Translations under genes and position numbers: made by a program
Part shown: positions 1-6,250 of the stretch, piece by piece
Layout of the letters: each line of letters begins with the position of its first letter
How positions within the stretch are numbered: the first letter of the stretch is position 1
NCBI GenBank assembly: GCA_903927495.1
Contig: CAIYNH010000678.1
Coordinates: forward strand, 1 to 9,380
Direction of reading: 5' to 3'
DNA from: an uncultured beta proteobacterium
GTDB taxonomy: Bacteria > Pseudomonadota > Gammaproteobacteria > Burkholderiales > Burkholderiaceae_C
Length of the DNA: 9,380 bases
The notes under the pieces: model-generated
What the model was told of the DNA's origin: nothing
What the model saw: only the letters and a program-made list of their open reading frames with translations
The model's database searches: none

Positions 1-32
1 AGGAAGTCTGAAGGTCAGACTTCCTGATCCGC
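1..32. repeat. 11-bp perfect hairpin, part of a nested inverted repeat
   Basis: Bases 1-11 (AGGAAGTCTGA) and 15-25 (TCAGACTTCCT) are exact reverse complements separated by AGG. Bases 15-32 are also a perfect 18-bp inverted match to 162-179, and 1-15 recur directly at 169-183, so three copies of the 11-mer occur in 183 bases. The element starts at the window edge and may extend further left. There is no T-run after the stem, so a classical intrinsic terminator is not supported. It is best described as a palindromic intergenic repeat; its function is unknown. Confidence 0.75.
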
Positions 33-65
33 GCTAAGCAAATGCGACAAAAATCGGATTCAGGC

Positions 66-133
66 GTGGCACTTGTGGAAGCGGCAACTTGCCGCTTTCC
101 CCAGCGTCTGCGGCTGGAAGCCACAGCTACAAG
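66..133. repeat. REP/BIME-like pair of palindromes
   Basis: There are two adjacent hairpins. The first is AAGCGGCAA (79-87), C, TTGCCGCTT (89-97), a perfect 9-bp stem. The second is TGCGGCT (109-115), GGA, AGCCACA (119-125), pairing at 6 of 7 positions. Flanking bases are themselves complementary: CTTGT at 72-76 with ACAAG at 129-133, and GTGGC at 66-70 with GCCAC at 120-124. Two GC-rich hairpins inside short complementary ends are typical of REP elements arranged as a BIME, which RAYT (TnpA-REP) transposases mobilise. No RAYT gene is present in the window. The REP assignment is by resemblance, not by a database match. Confidence 0.6.
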
Positions 134-161
134 ACGCGATCAGTGCCATTCGGAATTCCTT

Positions 162-183
162 GCGGATCAGGAAGTCTGAAGGT
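162..183. repeat. Right arm of the 18-bp inverted repeat
   Basis: Bases 162-179 are the exact reverse complement of 15-32, and 169-183 repeat 1-15 directly. The two arms enclose the REP-like pair at 66-133, giving a nested palindromic unit of roughly 180 bp. Two copies of GGAATTCC (152-159 and 189-196) bracket this right arm. Confidence 0.7.
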
Positions 184-220
184 GTGTGGGAATTCCAACC
201 CAAATGGCATCAATCGCCTT

Positions 221-229
221 TGCTACACT
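221..229 (+). promoter_or_regulatory. Candidate extended -10 promoter for the trpE leader
   Basis: TGC followed by TACACT (224-229) fits an extended -10 element (TGn-TATAAT). No good -35 hexamer sits 16-18 bp upstream. Transcription would start near 236, leaving a leader of about 250 nt before trpE. It lies just downstream of the palindromic repeats, which suits a promoter in the intergenic region. The call rests on one motif only. Confidence 0.3.
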
Positions 230-235
230 GTTTGC

Positions 236-325
236 ATGTTCATCCATCAGATTCACATCACAGGTTGTGTCAACCGGGGAGCCTGGCCCTGGCGCACTTG
301 CTCAGCTGCGTCAGCCTGGCGCTGA
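236..325 (+). CDS. Candidate Trp-rich leader peptide (attenuator)
   Basis: An ATG at 236 opens a 29-codon frame ending in TGA at 323-325. It has Trp codons at positions 17 and 19 (a WPWR motif, 284-292) and at 28 (317-319), one codon from the end. Three Trp codons in a short frame upstream of trpE are what a tryptophan attenuator peptide would show. The last Trp codon lies in the loop of a perfect hairpin (310-326), so a ribosome stalled there would mask it. Against the call: no Shine-Dalgarno is visible, and if transcription starts near 236 the message would be almost leaderless. No U-rich terminator follows, and CCTGGC-type sequence is common in GC-rich DNA. The same frame continues upstream to an ATG at 89, so the start is uncertain. 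Confidence 0.35.
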   Translation: MFIHQIHITGCVNRGAWPWRTCSAASAWR

Positions 326-466
326 CACTTTCCCGTTTCAACATGGTCGCCAAGCGCTGCCTGCTGAAGCCCTCATGACGGCCTGTGCAAGTACTTCCCA
401 GACTGACTGATGAAGCATTTCGCGCCCCTTGGCGATGCAATCAGGGATATCGAAGCAGGTTCAGCG
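310..466 (+). promoter_or_regulatory. Structured RNA segment of the trpE leader
   Basis: Three pairings can be drawn. GTCAGC (310-315) pairs with GCTGAC (321-326) over a 5-nt loop. CGCTGCCTGCT (355-365) pairs with 454-466 (AGCAGG-TT-CAGCG), an 11-bp stem with a TT bulge. A smaller hairpin lies inside it: GCAT (415-418) with ATGC (435-438) and CGCC (423-426) with GGCG (431-434). CGCTG at 320-324 could also pair with 462-466, so alternative folds are possible. The long stem ends about 20 nt before the trpE start, close enough to affect initiation. This is hand pairing with no energy calculation or covariation. Confidence 0.35.
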
Positions 467-487
467 TACAACTGAAAGACTTTACCC

Positions 488-2002
488 GTGATCTCAGAAC
501 TTGAATTTAACCAACTTTCCGCCCAGGGTTTTAACCGGATTCCGGTGATGGCACAGGCCTTTGCCGACCTCGAAACACCGCTGTCGCTCTACCTCAAGTT
601 GGCCAACAGCGCGGCCAATAGTTTTCTGCTCGAATCGGTGGTAGGGGGTGAGCGCTTTGGTCGCTACAGCTTTATTGGCTTGCCCGCGCGCACCTTGCTA
701 CGCTCGCAGGGCTTTGGTGAGCAGATGTGCACCGAGGTGGTGACCGATGGTGTGGTGGTCGAAACCTCCTACGCCAACCCGCTGGACTTCTATTCAGACT
801 ATCAAAAGCGCTTCAAAGTAGCGTTGCAGCCTGGATTGCCGCGCTTCTGTGGTGGTTTGGCCGGCTATTTTGGCTACGACGCGGTGCGCTACATCGAGAA
901 AAAACTGGAAGCCACCTGTCCTCCTGACGAATTGGGTTGCCCGGATATTTTGCTGTTGCAGTGCGAGGAGCTGGCAGTGATCGACAACCTCTCAGGCAAG
1001 CTGCATTTGATGGTTTATGCAGACCCAGCCGTGCCGCAGGCCTACGCTCTGGCAACCCAACGTCTGGCACAGCTGAAAGAGCTTCTGCGTCAACCTGTTA
1101 GCGTGCCGCAAATGCTGCCCAACGCCGGTTTTGAGGCGGTGCGTGACTTTGCCAAAGCGGACTACATCGCAGCGGTTGAGCGCGCCAAGGAGTTGATTGC
1201 CGGGGGTGACTTCATGCAGGTGCAGGTCGGTCAGCGCATCAAAAAGACCTATACCCAGTCTCCCTTAAGCCTGTACCGGGCGCTGCGAGCACTCAATCCC
1301 AGTCCGTACATGTATTACTACAACTTCAGTGGTGCTACCGCTGACGGGGCAGACTTTCATGTAGTGGGTGCCAGCCCTGAGATTTTGGTGCGACAAGAAC
1401 AAATGCCCGGTGGCGAGCAAAAAATCACCATTCGCCCATTGGCTGGCACCCGCCCGCGCGGTGCTACGCCTGAACTGGACAAGGCTGCCGAAGTGGAACT
1501 GATCAACGACCCCAAAGAGCGTGCCGAGCATGTGATGCTGATTGATCTGGCGCGCAACGACATTGGTCGTATCGCCAAAATTGGCAGTGTCAAAGTGACC
1601 GATGCTTTTTGCGTGGAGCGCTACAGCCATGTTATGCACATTGTGAGCAATGTTGAAGGCACTTTGCTGGATGGCATGACCAGCATGGACGTGCTCAAGG
1701 CAACCTTCCCGGCAGGCACACTGACCGGCGCGCCCAAGGTGCATGCGATGGAGTTGATTGACCAGCTTGAGCCCACCAAGCGCGGTCTGTACGGCGGTGC
1801 CTGTGGCTACCTGAGCTACGCCGGCGACATGGACGTGGCCATTGCCATTCGCACTGGGATCATCAAAAACCAGATGCTCTATGTGCAAGCGGCTGCCGGG
1901 GTGGTGGCCGACAGCGTGCCCGAGTTGGAATGGCGCGAGACCGAAGCCAAGGCGCGGGCACTGTTGCGCGCGGCTGAGTTGGTCGAAGAAGGGCTGGAGT
2001 GA
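488..2002 (+). CDS. trpE: Anthranilate synthase component I (TrpE)
   Basis: TrpE converts chorismate to anthranilate in the cytoplasm, using ammonia supplied by TrpG; it is the first committed step of tryptophan synthesis. The 504-residue product has the usual length. An N-terminal regulatory domain contains LLES (47-50), whose serine belongs to the feedback tryptophan site, and NPSPYMYYY at 270-278 completes that pocket, so feedback inhibition is expected. The catalytic chorismate-binding domain has GTRPRG (320-325), DPKERAEHVMLIDLARND, ERYSHVMHIVSNVEG and FPAGTLTGAPK (407-417). The start is GTG at 488, with a weak GAAAGA ribosome site 8 nt upstream; the residues from there resemble normal TrpE N-termini. 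The stop overlaps the next gene by 4 bp (GTGA). Chorismate-binding relatives such as PabB are less likely given the trp context and the LLES site. Confidence 0.98.
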   Translation: MISELEFNQLSAQGFNRIPVMAQAFADLETPLSLYLKLANSAANSFLLESVVGGERFGRYSFIGLPARTLLRSQGFGEQMCTEVVTDGVVVETSYANPLDFYSDYQKRFKVALQPGLPRFCGGLAGYFGYDAVRYIEKKLEATCPPDELGCPDILLLQCEELAVIDNLSGKLHLMVYADPAVPQAYALATQRLAQLKELLRQPVSVPQMLPNAGFEAVRDFAKADYIAAVERAKELIAGGDFMQVQVGQRIKKTYTQSPLSLYRALRALNPSPYMYYYNFSGATADGADFHVVGASPEILVRQEQMPGGEQKITIRPLAGTRPRGATPELDKAAEVELINDPKERAEHVMLIDLARNDIGRIAKIGSVKVTDAFCVERYSHVMHIVSNVEGTLLDGMTSMDVLKATFPAGTLTGAPKVHAMELIDQLEPTKRGLYGGACGYLSYAGDMDVAIAIRTGIIKNQMLYVQAAAGVVADSVPELEWRETEAKARALLRAAELVEEGLE

Positions 2003-4245
2003 AGCATTTTTTTCTGCGTTGGCGCTACTGGTTGGTGTTGGCTGCGGGGCTGACAGGTTTTGGTGTGTATCTGGCTTTGAGCATTCAGGGCGAGCAGGTA
2101 CGCCTTGAGTCCTCGGAGCGTGATCGATTGTTGACGCAATCCAAGGTCATCGAAAACGACCTGCTGCGCCAGCTAAATGCCATTGACCAGACCATTGCGT
2201 CTGTTGTGGGTAATCTGCCCTACTGGGACAGTCTGCCCGAGGGTCGGGAGCGTGCGGTGCGAGAGTTGAAAAGCTTGGAACGAGCCATGCCTGCAGTGCG
2301 AACATTTTTGGTACTTGATGCGCAGGGCAACGTGACGCTGTCGAACCGCCAAGAGTTGATGAACCGCAACTTTGCCGAACGCGAATACTTCACGGCACCA
2401 ATGAAATCGCGCAATCCTGAAGTGCTGTTTGTCAGCCCGCCTTTCAGGTCAGTGCTCAATACCTACTTGTTTAACCTGTCGCATGCGGTGCTGGACAGCA
2501 AAGGCCAATTTGCCGGTGTGGTTTCGGTGGGGGTGGATCCTGTAGACCTCGGGATTTTGCTCAATTCAGTGCTGTACGCGGACGACATGCGCTCGATGCT
2601 GGTGCACGGTGATGGCAAGGTAATTATTGTTGAGCCAGCCATGCCAGAGCAGCTCGGAGAAGACTTGTCGGTTGCGGGCTCTCTATTTAGCCAGCACGGG
2701 AAAAGCAAAATGCCAGTTGGCGTTTACCAGGGCACCTCCTCTTCCACGGATGACGAGCGCCTGTCGGTGCTGCGAACGATTGTGTCGACATCGCTGAAAA
2801 TGGACAAATCCTTGGTCGTCGCAGTTTCCAGACACTTGCCGACCCTGCTTCAGCACCTGAAACGTGAAGCCATCACAAAGGTGTTGGCTTATTTGTTATT
2901 GTTGATTACCAGCATCGTCATGCTAAGTCTTTACCAACGGCATCACCGACAGGTGCGACTCTCAGAGCGGCGGCTCAGGTTGGCCACTGAGGCTACCGGT
3001 GTGGGTATTTGGGAGTTTGAGTTTCGGAGCCGGCGCTACTACTGGGATGCGACGATGTTTGGTCTTTTTGGGATTGACCCACAAAAGGCCAATTCGCAAA
3101 ACGACGACTGGCTGAAGCTGACCCTGCACGGTGAGTTGGACCGCATTAAAGAGGCCACCCGTCAGGCCGTTGAGCAGAATCAGTCATTTGACCTGACCTT
3201 CAAAATCTTGCGACCCGATGGCAAGGTGCGCTATTTGCGCAACCGCGCCGCCTTGTATGGCAGCGATCCACAGGCACCTAAGCGGCTGGTTGGCACCACC
3301 GAAGACATCACAGAACGCAAAGTCAGCGAAGCCGACTTGCGGATTGCGGCGATTGCCTTCAATACCCAGGAAAGCATGCTGGTGACCAATGCCACGATGC
3401 ATATTTTGCGGGTAAATCAAGCGTTTACCAATTTGTTTGGCTACACCGCCGCAGAAGCACTTGGGCAAACACCGCGCCTGCTTCAGTCTGGCCGGCATGA
3501 CAAGGAGTTTTATACCGCCATGTGGGCTGATATTGGCACCAAGGGCACCTGGCAGGGAGAAGTCTGGAATCGGCGCAAGAATGGCGAGGTGTTTCCGGAG
3601 TGGCTAACCATCACGGCCGTGTATGACGCAGCCGGTCTTGTGACCCACTATGTTGCGACTCACACTGACATCACGCAGCGCAAAGCGGTTGAAGATGAGA
3701 TCAGGCACCTGGCTTTTTATGACCCATTGACGTTTCTACCGAACCGGCGCTTGTTGCGTGACCGGTTAAAGCAGTCTGTAGCGCAAGCCAAGCGCGCAGG
3801 CACCCTGATGGCGTTGCTGTTTGTTGATCTGGATAAATTCAAGCCGGTCAACGACCGGTACGGGCATGCAGTTGGCGACCAACTGCTGCAGGCTGTGGCG
3901 CACCGCCTGAACACCTGTGTACGTGAGGCAGACACCGTGGCGCGCGTGGGTGGTGATGAGTTTGTGTTGCTGTTGCCCTTGATCACAGCGCCAGCCGACG
4001 CTGTTTTGGTGGCCGAAAAATTACATGCCGTTTTGCGACAGGTCTTTATCTTGGCTGGTGGCATACCGGTCAACATCTCGTCCAGTACCGGCATTGCGAT
4101 TTATCCCGAGCATGGCTCTGACGAAGCCGAACTGACCCACCACGCCGACGCTGCCATGTACCAGGCCAAAGCCGCCGGACGCGACCGCTTTGTGGTGTTT
4201 GATGCAGCCACACCCACAGATTTCATCCCACTGGACAGATCATGA
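1999..4245 (+). CDS. Membrane dCACHE-PAS-PAS-GGDEF diguanylate cyclase
   Basis: The predicted enzyme (748 aa) condenses two GTP into c-di-GMP. A transmembrane helix (about 10-28) precedes a periplasmic sensor region (about 30-288) of dCACHE type, with REYF at 128-131 and a later [17 protein letters not shown] segment. A second membrane helix (about 292-313) leads to two PAS domains (about 323-438 and 442-560, each ending in DIT-RK) and a GGDEF domain from about 572. Catalytic features look intact: D610 for metal, N618 and D627 for guanine, and GGDEF at 651-655. An RxxD inhibitory site (READ, 642-645) lies five residues upstream, suggesting product inhibition. There is no EAL domain. The GTG start overlaps the trpE stop and the stop overlaps the trpG start, 4 bp each, and AAGAAGGG just upstream serves as ribosome site. 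The ligand is unknown; an amino acid would suit the context but is not shown. Confidence 0.96.
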   Translation: MKHFFLRWRYWLVLAAGLTGFGVYLALSIQGEQVRLESSERDRLLTQSKVIENDLLRQLNAIDQTIASVVGNLPYWDSLPEGRERAVRELKSLERAMPAVRTFLVLDAQGNVTLSNRQELMNRNFAEREYFTAPMKSRNPEVLFVSPPFRSVLNTYLFNLSHAVLDSKGQFAGVVSVGVDPVDLGILLNSVLYADDMRSMLVHGDGKVIIVEPAMPEQLGEDLSVAGSLFSQHGKSKMPVGVYQGTSSSTDDERLSVLRTIVSTSLKMDKSLVVAVSRHLPTLLQHLKREAITKVLAYLLLLITSIVMLSLYQRHHRQVRLSERRLRLATEATGVGIWEFEFRSRRYYWDATMFGLFGIDPQKANSQNDDWLKLTLHGELDRIKEATRQAVEQNQSFDLTFKILRPDGKVRYLRNRAALYGSDPQAPKRLVGTTEDITERKVSEADLRIAAIAFNTQESMLVTNATMHILRVNQAFTNLFGYTAAEALGQTPRLLQSGRHDKEFYTAMWADIGTKGTWQGEVWNRRKNGEVFPEWLTITAVYDAAGLVTHYVATHTDITQRKAVEDEIRHLAFYDPLTFLPNRRLLRDRLKQSVAQAKRAGTLMALLFVDLDKFKPVNDRYGHAVGDQLLQAVAHRLNTCVREADTVARVGGDEFVLLLPLITAPADAVLVAEKLHAVLRQVFILAGGIPVNISSSTGIAIYPEHGSDEAELTHHADAAMYQAKAAGRDRFVVFDAATPTDFIPLDRS

Positions 4246-4829
4246 AACTACTGATGATTGATAACTACGACAGCTTTACCTACAACATCGTCCAGTACCT
4301 GGGTGAGTTGGGGGCACAGGTAAGCGTAGCGCGCAATGACGAGATTACGCTGGCAGACATGGATGCACTGCTGGCGAATGGTGAGATGGATCGACTGGTG
4401 ATCTCCCCCGGCCCATGCTCACCCGCCGAAGCTGGCATTTCGGTGGCCGCGATCCAGCACTTTGCGGGGCAACTGCCCATTTTGGGTGTCTGCCTGGGGC
4501 ATCAGGCGATTGGCGCAGCATTTGGTGGCAGCATCATTCGGGCGCAGCAGTTGATGCACGGCAAAACCAGTCTCATCACCACCACGCAAAAGGGGGTGTT
4601 TGCCGGTTTGCCGGCGCAGTTTACGGTAAACCGGTATCACTCGCTGTCGATTCAGCGCAGCACCTGCCCGGCTTGCCTTGAAGTGACCGCCTGGACTGTC
4701 GACGGTGAGATCATGGGCATCAAGCACACCAACCTGGACATTGAAGGCGTGCAGTTTCACCCCGAGAGCATCCTGACCGAGCACGGCCACGCGATGCTGA
4801 ATAACTTCCTGCACCCTCGTTCTCGTTAG
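4242..4829 (+). CDS. trpG: Anthranilate synthase component II, glutamine amidotransferase (TrpG)
   Basis: TrpG hydrolyses glutamine and passes ammonia to TrpE. The 195-residue class I amidotransferase has the normal stand-alone length, not fused to TrpD. Visible motifs are the N-terminal [18 protein letters not shown], the oxyanion-region SPGPCSP, the nucleophile C84 in GVCLGHQ, HGKTS at 106-110 and the remaining triad H173 and E175 in FHPES. The ATG overlaps the stop of the diguanylate cyclase (ATGA), so translation is likely coupled to that gene rather than to trpE. In many bacteria the same type of subunit (PabA) also serves 4-amino-4-deoxychorismate synthase; a dual role is possible but cannot be judged here. 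Confidence 0.98.
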   Translation: MKLLMIDNYDSFTYNIVQYLGELGAQVSVARNDEITLADMDALLANGEMDRLVISPGPCSPAEAGISVAAIQHFAGQLPILGVCLGHQAIGAAFGGSIIRAQQLMHGKTSLITTTQKGVFAGLPAQFTVNRYHSLSIQRSTCPACLEVTAWTVDGEIMGIKHTNLDIEGVQFHPESILTEHGHAMLNNFLHPRSR

Positions 4830-4830
4830 A

Positions 4831-4856
4831 TGCTATTGAAATACTAGCTGACTATG
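4831..4856 (+). repeat. Possible eroded copy of the ATAGCTGC-type repeat
   Basis: TGCTAT (4831-4836), 8 nt, TAGCTG (4845-4850) recurs with the same spacing at 5099-5104 and 5113-5118. It starts one base after the trpG stop codon. Thirteen of 20 positions match, so the relation is suggestive only. Confidence 0.3.
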
Positions 4857-5098
4857 CAATGAATACGTGCTTCTGAGGATGATTTTACTTTTGGAGAATG
4901 ATTCTAAGGACTCTGACAAGTCACTATTAATTCCATTCCCAGATCGATACGAGACTAGGCGCGAAGCCGCAGACAGTGTTGACGCTCGGCAAGGCGAAGT
5001 TACAAAGTGTCGGATTGATATGGAAATGCAATGAGCAGGTGGGTGCTGCTCCTTTGGCGCAGTTGGTTCCCGGTTGGACAGTCGATTGCGACAGTGAA

Positions 5099-5123
5099 TG
5101 CTATAAACTAGATAGCTGCTATC
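5099..5123 (+). promoter_or_regulatory. Extended -10 promoter and palindrome before ltaE
   Basis: TGC-TATAAA (5099-5107) is a strong extended -10 match; no good -35 lies at normal spacing. The predicted start falls near 5113-5115, inside the perfect palindrome GATAGC-T-GCTATC (5111-5123). A palindrome over the start site could be an operator, but it may simply be the symmetric core of the repeat. The leader would be about 38 nt. This would give ltaE, lysE, trpD and trpC a promoter separate from that of trpE. Confidence 0.4.
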
Positions 5124-5158
5124 GATTTGTCAGCAAGCATTGGAGGTAAATTTGACTC
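5099..5158 (+). repeat. Interspersed repeat copy forming the ltaE initiation region
   Basis: The segment shows an ATAGCTGC core (5112-5119), about 22 nt of spacer, then GGAGGTAAATTTGACT. The copy inside the exporter gene (6550-6625) has the same layout: ATAGCTGC, about 24 nt, then AGGCCATTATGATC. From memory this matches a widespread Comamonadaceae intergenic repeat of the form ATAGCTGC...AGGCCAAATTTGACT. If correct, the ribosome site and start codon of ltaE come from the repeat. I could not search for the family. Confidence 0.45.
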
Positions 5159-6228
5159 ATAAAATTCGGACAGTAGACCTGCGCAGTGACACCGTCACAC
5201 AGCCGACACCGGCCATGCGGGAGGCCATGCTAGAGGCTGCGCTGGGCGATGACGTTTTTGGTGACGACCCCAGCGTCAACGCGCTGCAAGACAAACTGGC
5301 CACCATGCTGGGCTTCGAGGCGGCGTTGTTTGTGCCAACCGGGACGCAAAGCAATTTGTGTGCAATTTTGGCGCACTGTCAGCGTGGCGATGAGTACATC
5401 GTCGGGCAGTTTGCCCATTGCTATCGCTGGGAAGGCGGGGGCGCTGCGGTATTTGGCAGTGTGCAGCCACAGCCTTTGAACCATCAGTTGGACGGAACTT
5501 TGGCACTTGAAGACATTGAGGCGGCCATCAAGCCTGATGACCCGCACTTCGCCAAAACCCGGCTGCTGGCGCTGGAAAACACCCTGGGCGGGAAATTGTT
5601 ACCTTTGACGTATCTGCAACAGGCCAGCGCATTGGCAACCAGGCACGGTTTGGGCCGGCACCTGGATGGGGCCAGGTTATTCAATGCGGCAGTGGTACAG
5701 GCGCAACAGCAATTGATTGATTTGCAATCATTTCAGGAGCGCGTAGTACAAGAGGCACGGTGCATAGCGCAGTGTTTTGACAGTGTTTCGGTGTGTTTGA
5801 GCAAGGGCCTGGGTGCGCCAGTGGGCTCGGTCCTGTGTGGTAGCGCAGATTTGATCGGTAAAGCCCGGCGAATCCGCAAAATGGCGGGTGGTGGCATGCG
5901 CCAGGCCGGTGTACTGGCAGCAGCTGGCAGTTTTGCGCTGGATCACCATCTCGCCCGCTTGGCCGATGACCACCTGCTTGCCGTGCGCCTGGCCGATGGC
6001 TTGGCTGATTTGCCTGGCGTGCTGGTGGAGTCGCCACAAAGCAATATGGTTTTTGTCGACCTGCAAGGCACAGCCAAGGCGCGTGCGTCTGACTTGTTGC
6101 CGTATCTGGCTGCAAATGGGGTGCTCGCCACCGGTTTGTACCGTCTGCGCTTTGTGACGCATCTGGATGTGGATGAGGATGGGGTTGACCACGCGGTGGC
6201 CGTGTTGCGCAAGTTTTTTGTTGCGTGA
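5152..6228 (+). CDS. ltaE: Low-specificity L-threonine aldolase
   Basis: This is a cytoplasmic PLP enzyme that cleaves L-threonine or L-allo-threonine to glycine and acetaldehyde. The product (358 aa) follows E. coli LtaE closely from memory: VDLRSDTVTQPT near the N-terminus, GDDVFGDDPSVNALQ, PTGTQSNL, HLDGARLFNA, LSKGLGAPVGS with the PLP lysine at K218, KMAGGGMRQAG and RFVTHLDV. I chose TTG 5152 because GGAGG (5142-5146) stands 5 nt before it; an in-frame TTG at 5140 would overlap that site. About 15 residues (roughly 183-198) are extra relative to E. coli LtaE, just after the DGARLFNA motif; their DNA contains TCAGGAGC, a repeat-like piece. The next gene follows 22 bp later, so the two probably form one transcript. 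Its place inside a trp cluster has no obvious pathway reason. Confidence 0.96.
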   Translation: MTHKIRTVDLRSDTVTQPTPAMREAMLEAALGDDVFGDDPSVNALQDKLATMLGFEAALFVPTGTQSNLCAILAHCQRGDEYIVGQFAHCYRWEGGGAAVFGSVQPQPLNHQLDGTLALEDIEAAIKPDDPHFAKTRLLALENTLGGKLLPLTYLQQASALATRHGLGRHLDGARLFNAAVVQAQQQLIDLQSFQERVVQEARCIAQCFDSVSVCLSKGLGAPVGSVLCGSADLIGKARRIRKMAGGGMRQAGVLAAAGSFALDHHLARLADDHLLAVRLADGLADLPGVLVESPQSNMVFVDLQGTAKARASDLLPYLAANGVLATGLYRLRFVTHLDVDEDGVDHAVAVLRKFFVA

Positions 6229-6250
6229 CATGGGTTTTTTCGAGGCTGGC

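Larger units (their letters stand above)
4830..5151. other. AT-richer intergenic gap without a convincing gene
   Basis: This 322-base stretch separates trpG from ltaE and looks AT-richer than the neighbouring genes. Two small open frames overlap in it. ATG 4879 to TGA 5034 encodes 51 residues, but its GAGG directly abuts the ATG, too close for a normal ribosome site. A second frame is open from 4931 to a TAA at 5147 (72 codons) with no ATG. Neither resembles a family I recognise; either could be a degraded fragment. A 6-bp hairpin (5033-5038 with 5046-5051) has no T-run, and I see no intrinsic terminator after trpG, so read-through into ltaE is possible. Possible repeat copies lie at both ends. 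Confidence 0.6.

Noticed and set aside
73..410. Two overlapping + strand frames (73-378 and 186-410) upstream of trpE
   Set aside because: No ribosome sites, no recognisable domains, low-complexity residue mix, and they run through palindromic repeats. Only the Trp-rich frame ending at 325 has a reason to be kept.
1265..1888. Long minus-strand open frame (207 codons) opposite trpE
   Set aside because: It is antisense to a highly conserved enzyme, His/Gln-rich as expected from a reverse-frame shadow, and shows no motif or ribosome site.
4895..4905. AGAATGATTCT palindrome as a Fur- or LexA-like operator
   Set aside because: Only 5-bp arms, no match to a full Fur or LexA box, and no promoter next to it.
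4879..5034. 51-residue frame in the trpG-ltaE gap, whose first residues (MILLLEND) faintly recall a response-regulator start
   Set aside because: GAGG directly abuts the ATG, the frame ends after 51 codons and no phospho-acceptor context follows. Kept only as a remark on the gap.
5033..5051. 6-bp hairpin as an intrinsic terminator after trpG
   Set aside because: No run of T follows; the stem is short and lies over 200 bases after trpG.
6167..6250. Upstream starts for the exporter (6167 or 6230)
   Set aside because: The start at 6167 lies deep inside ltaE with residues unlike the family, and 6230 lacks a ribosome site; 6251 has GAGG at proper spacing.
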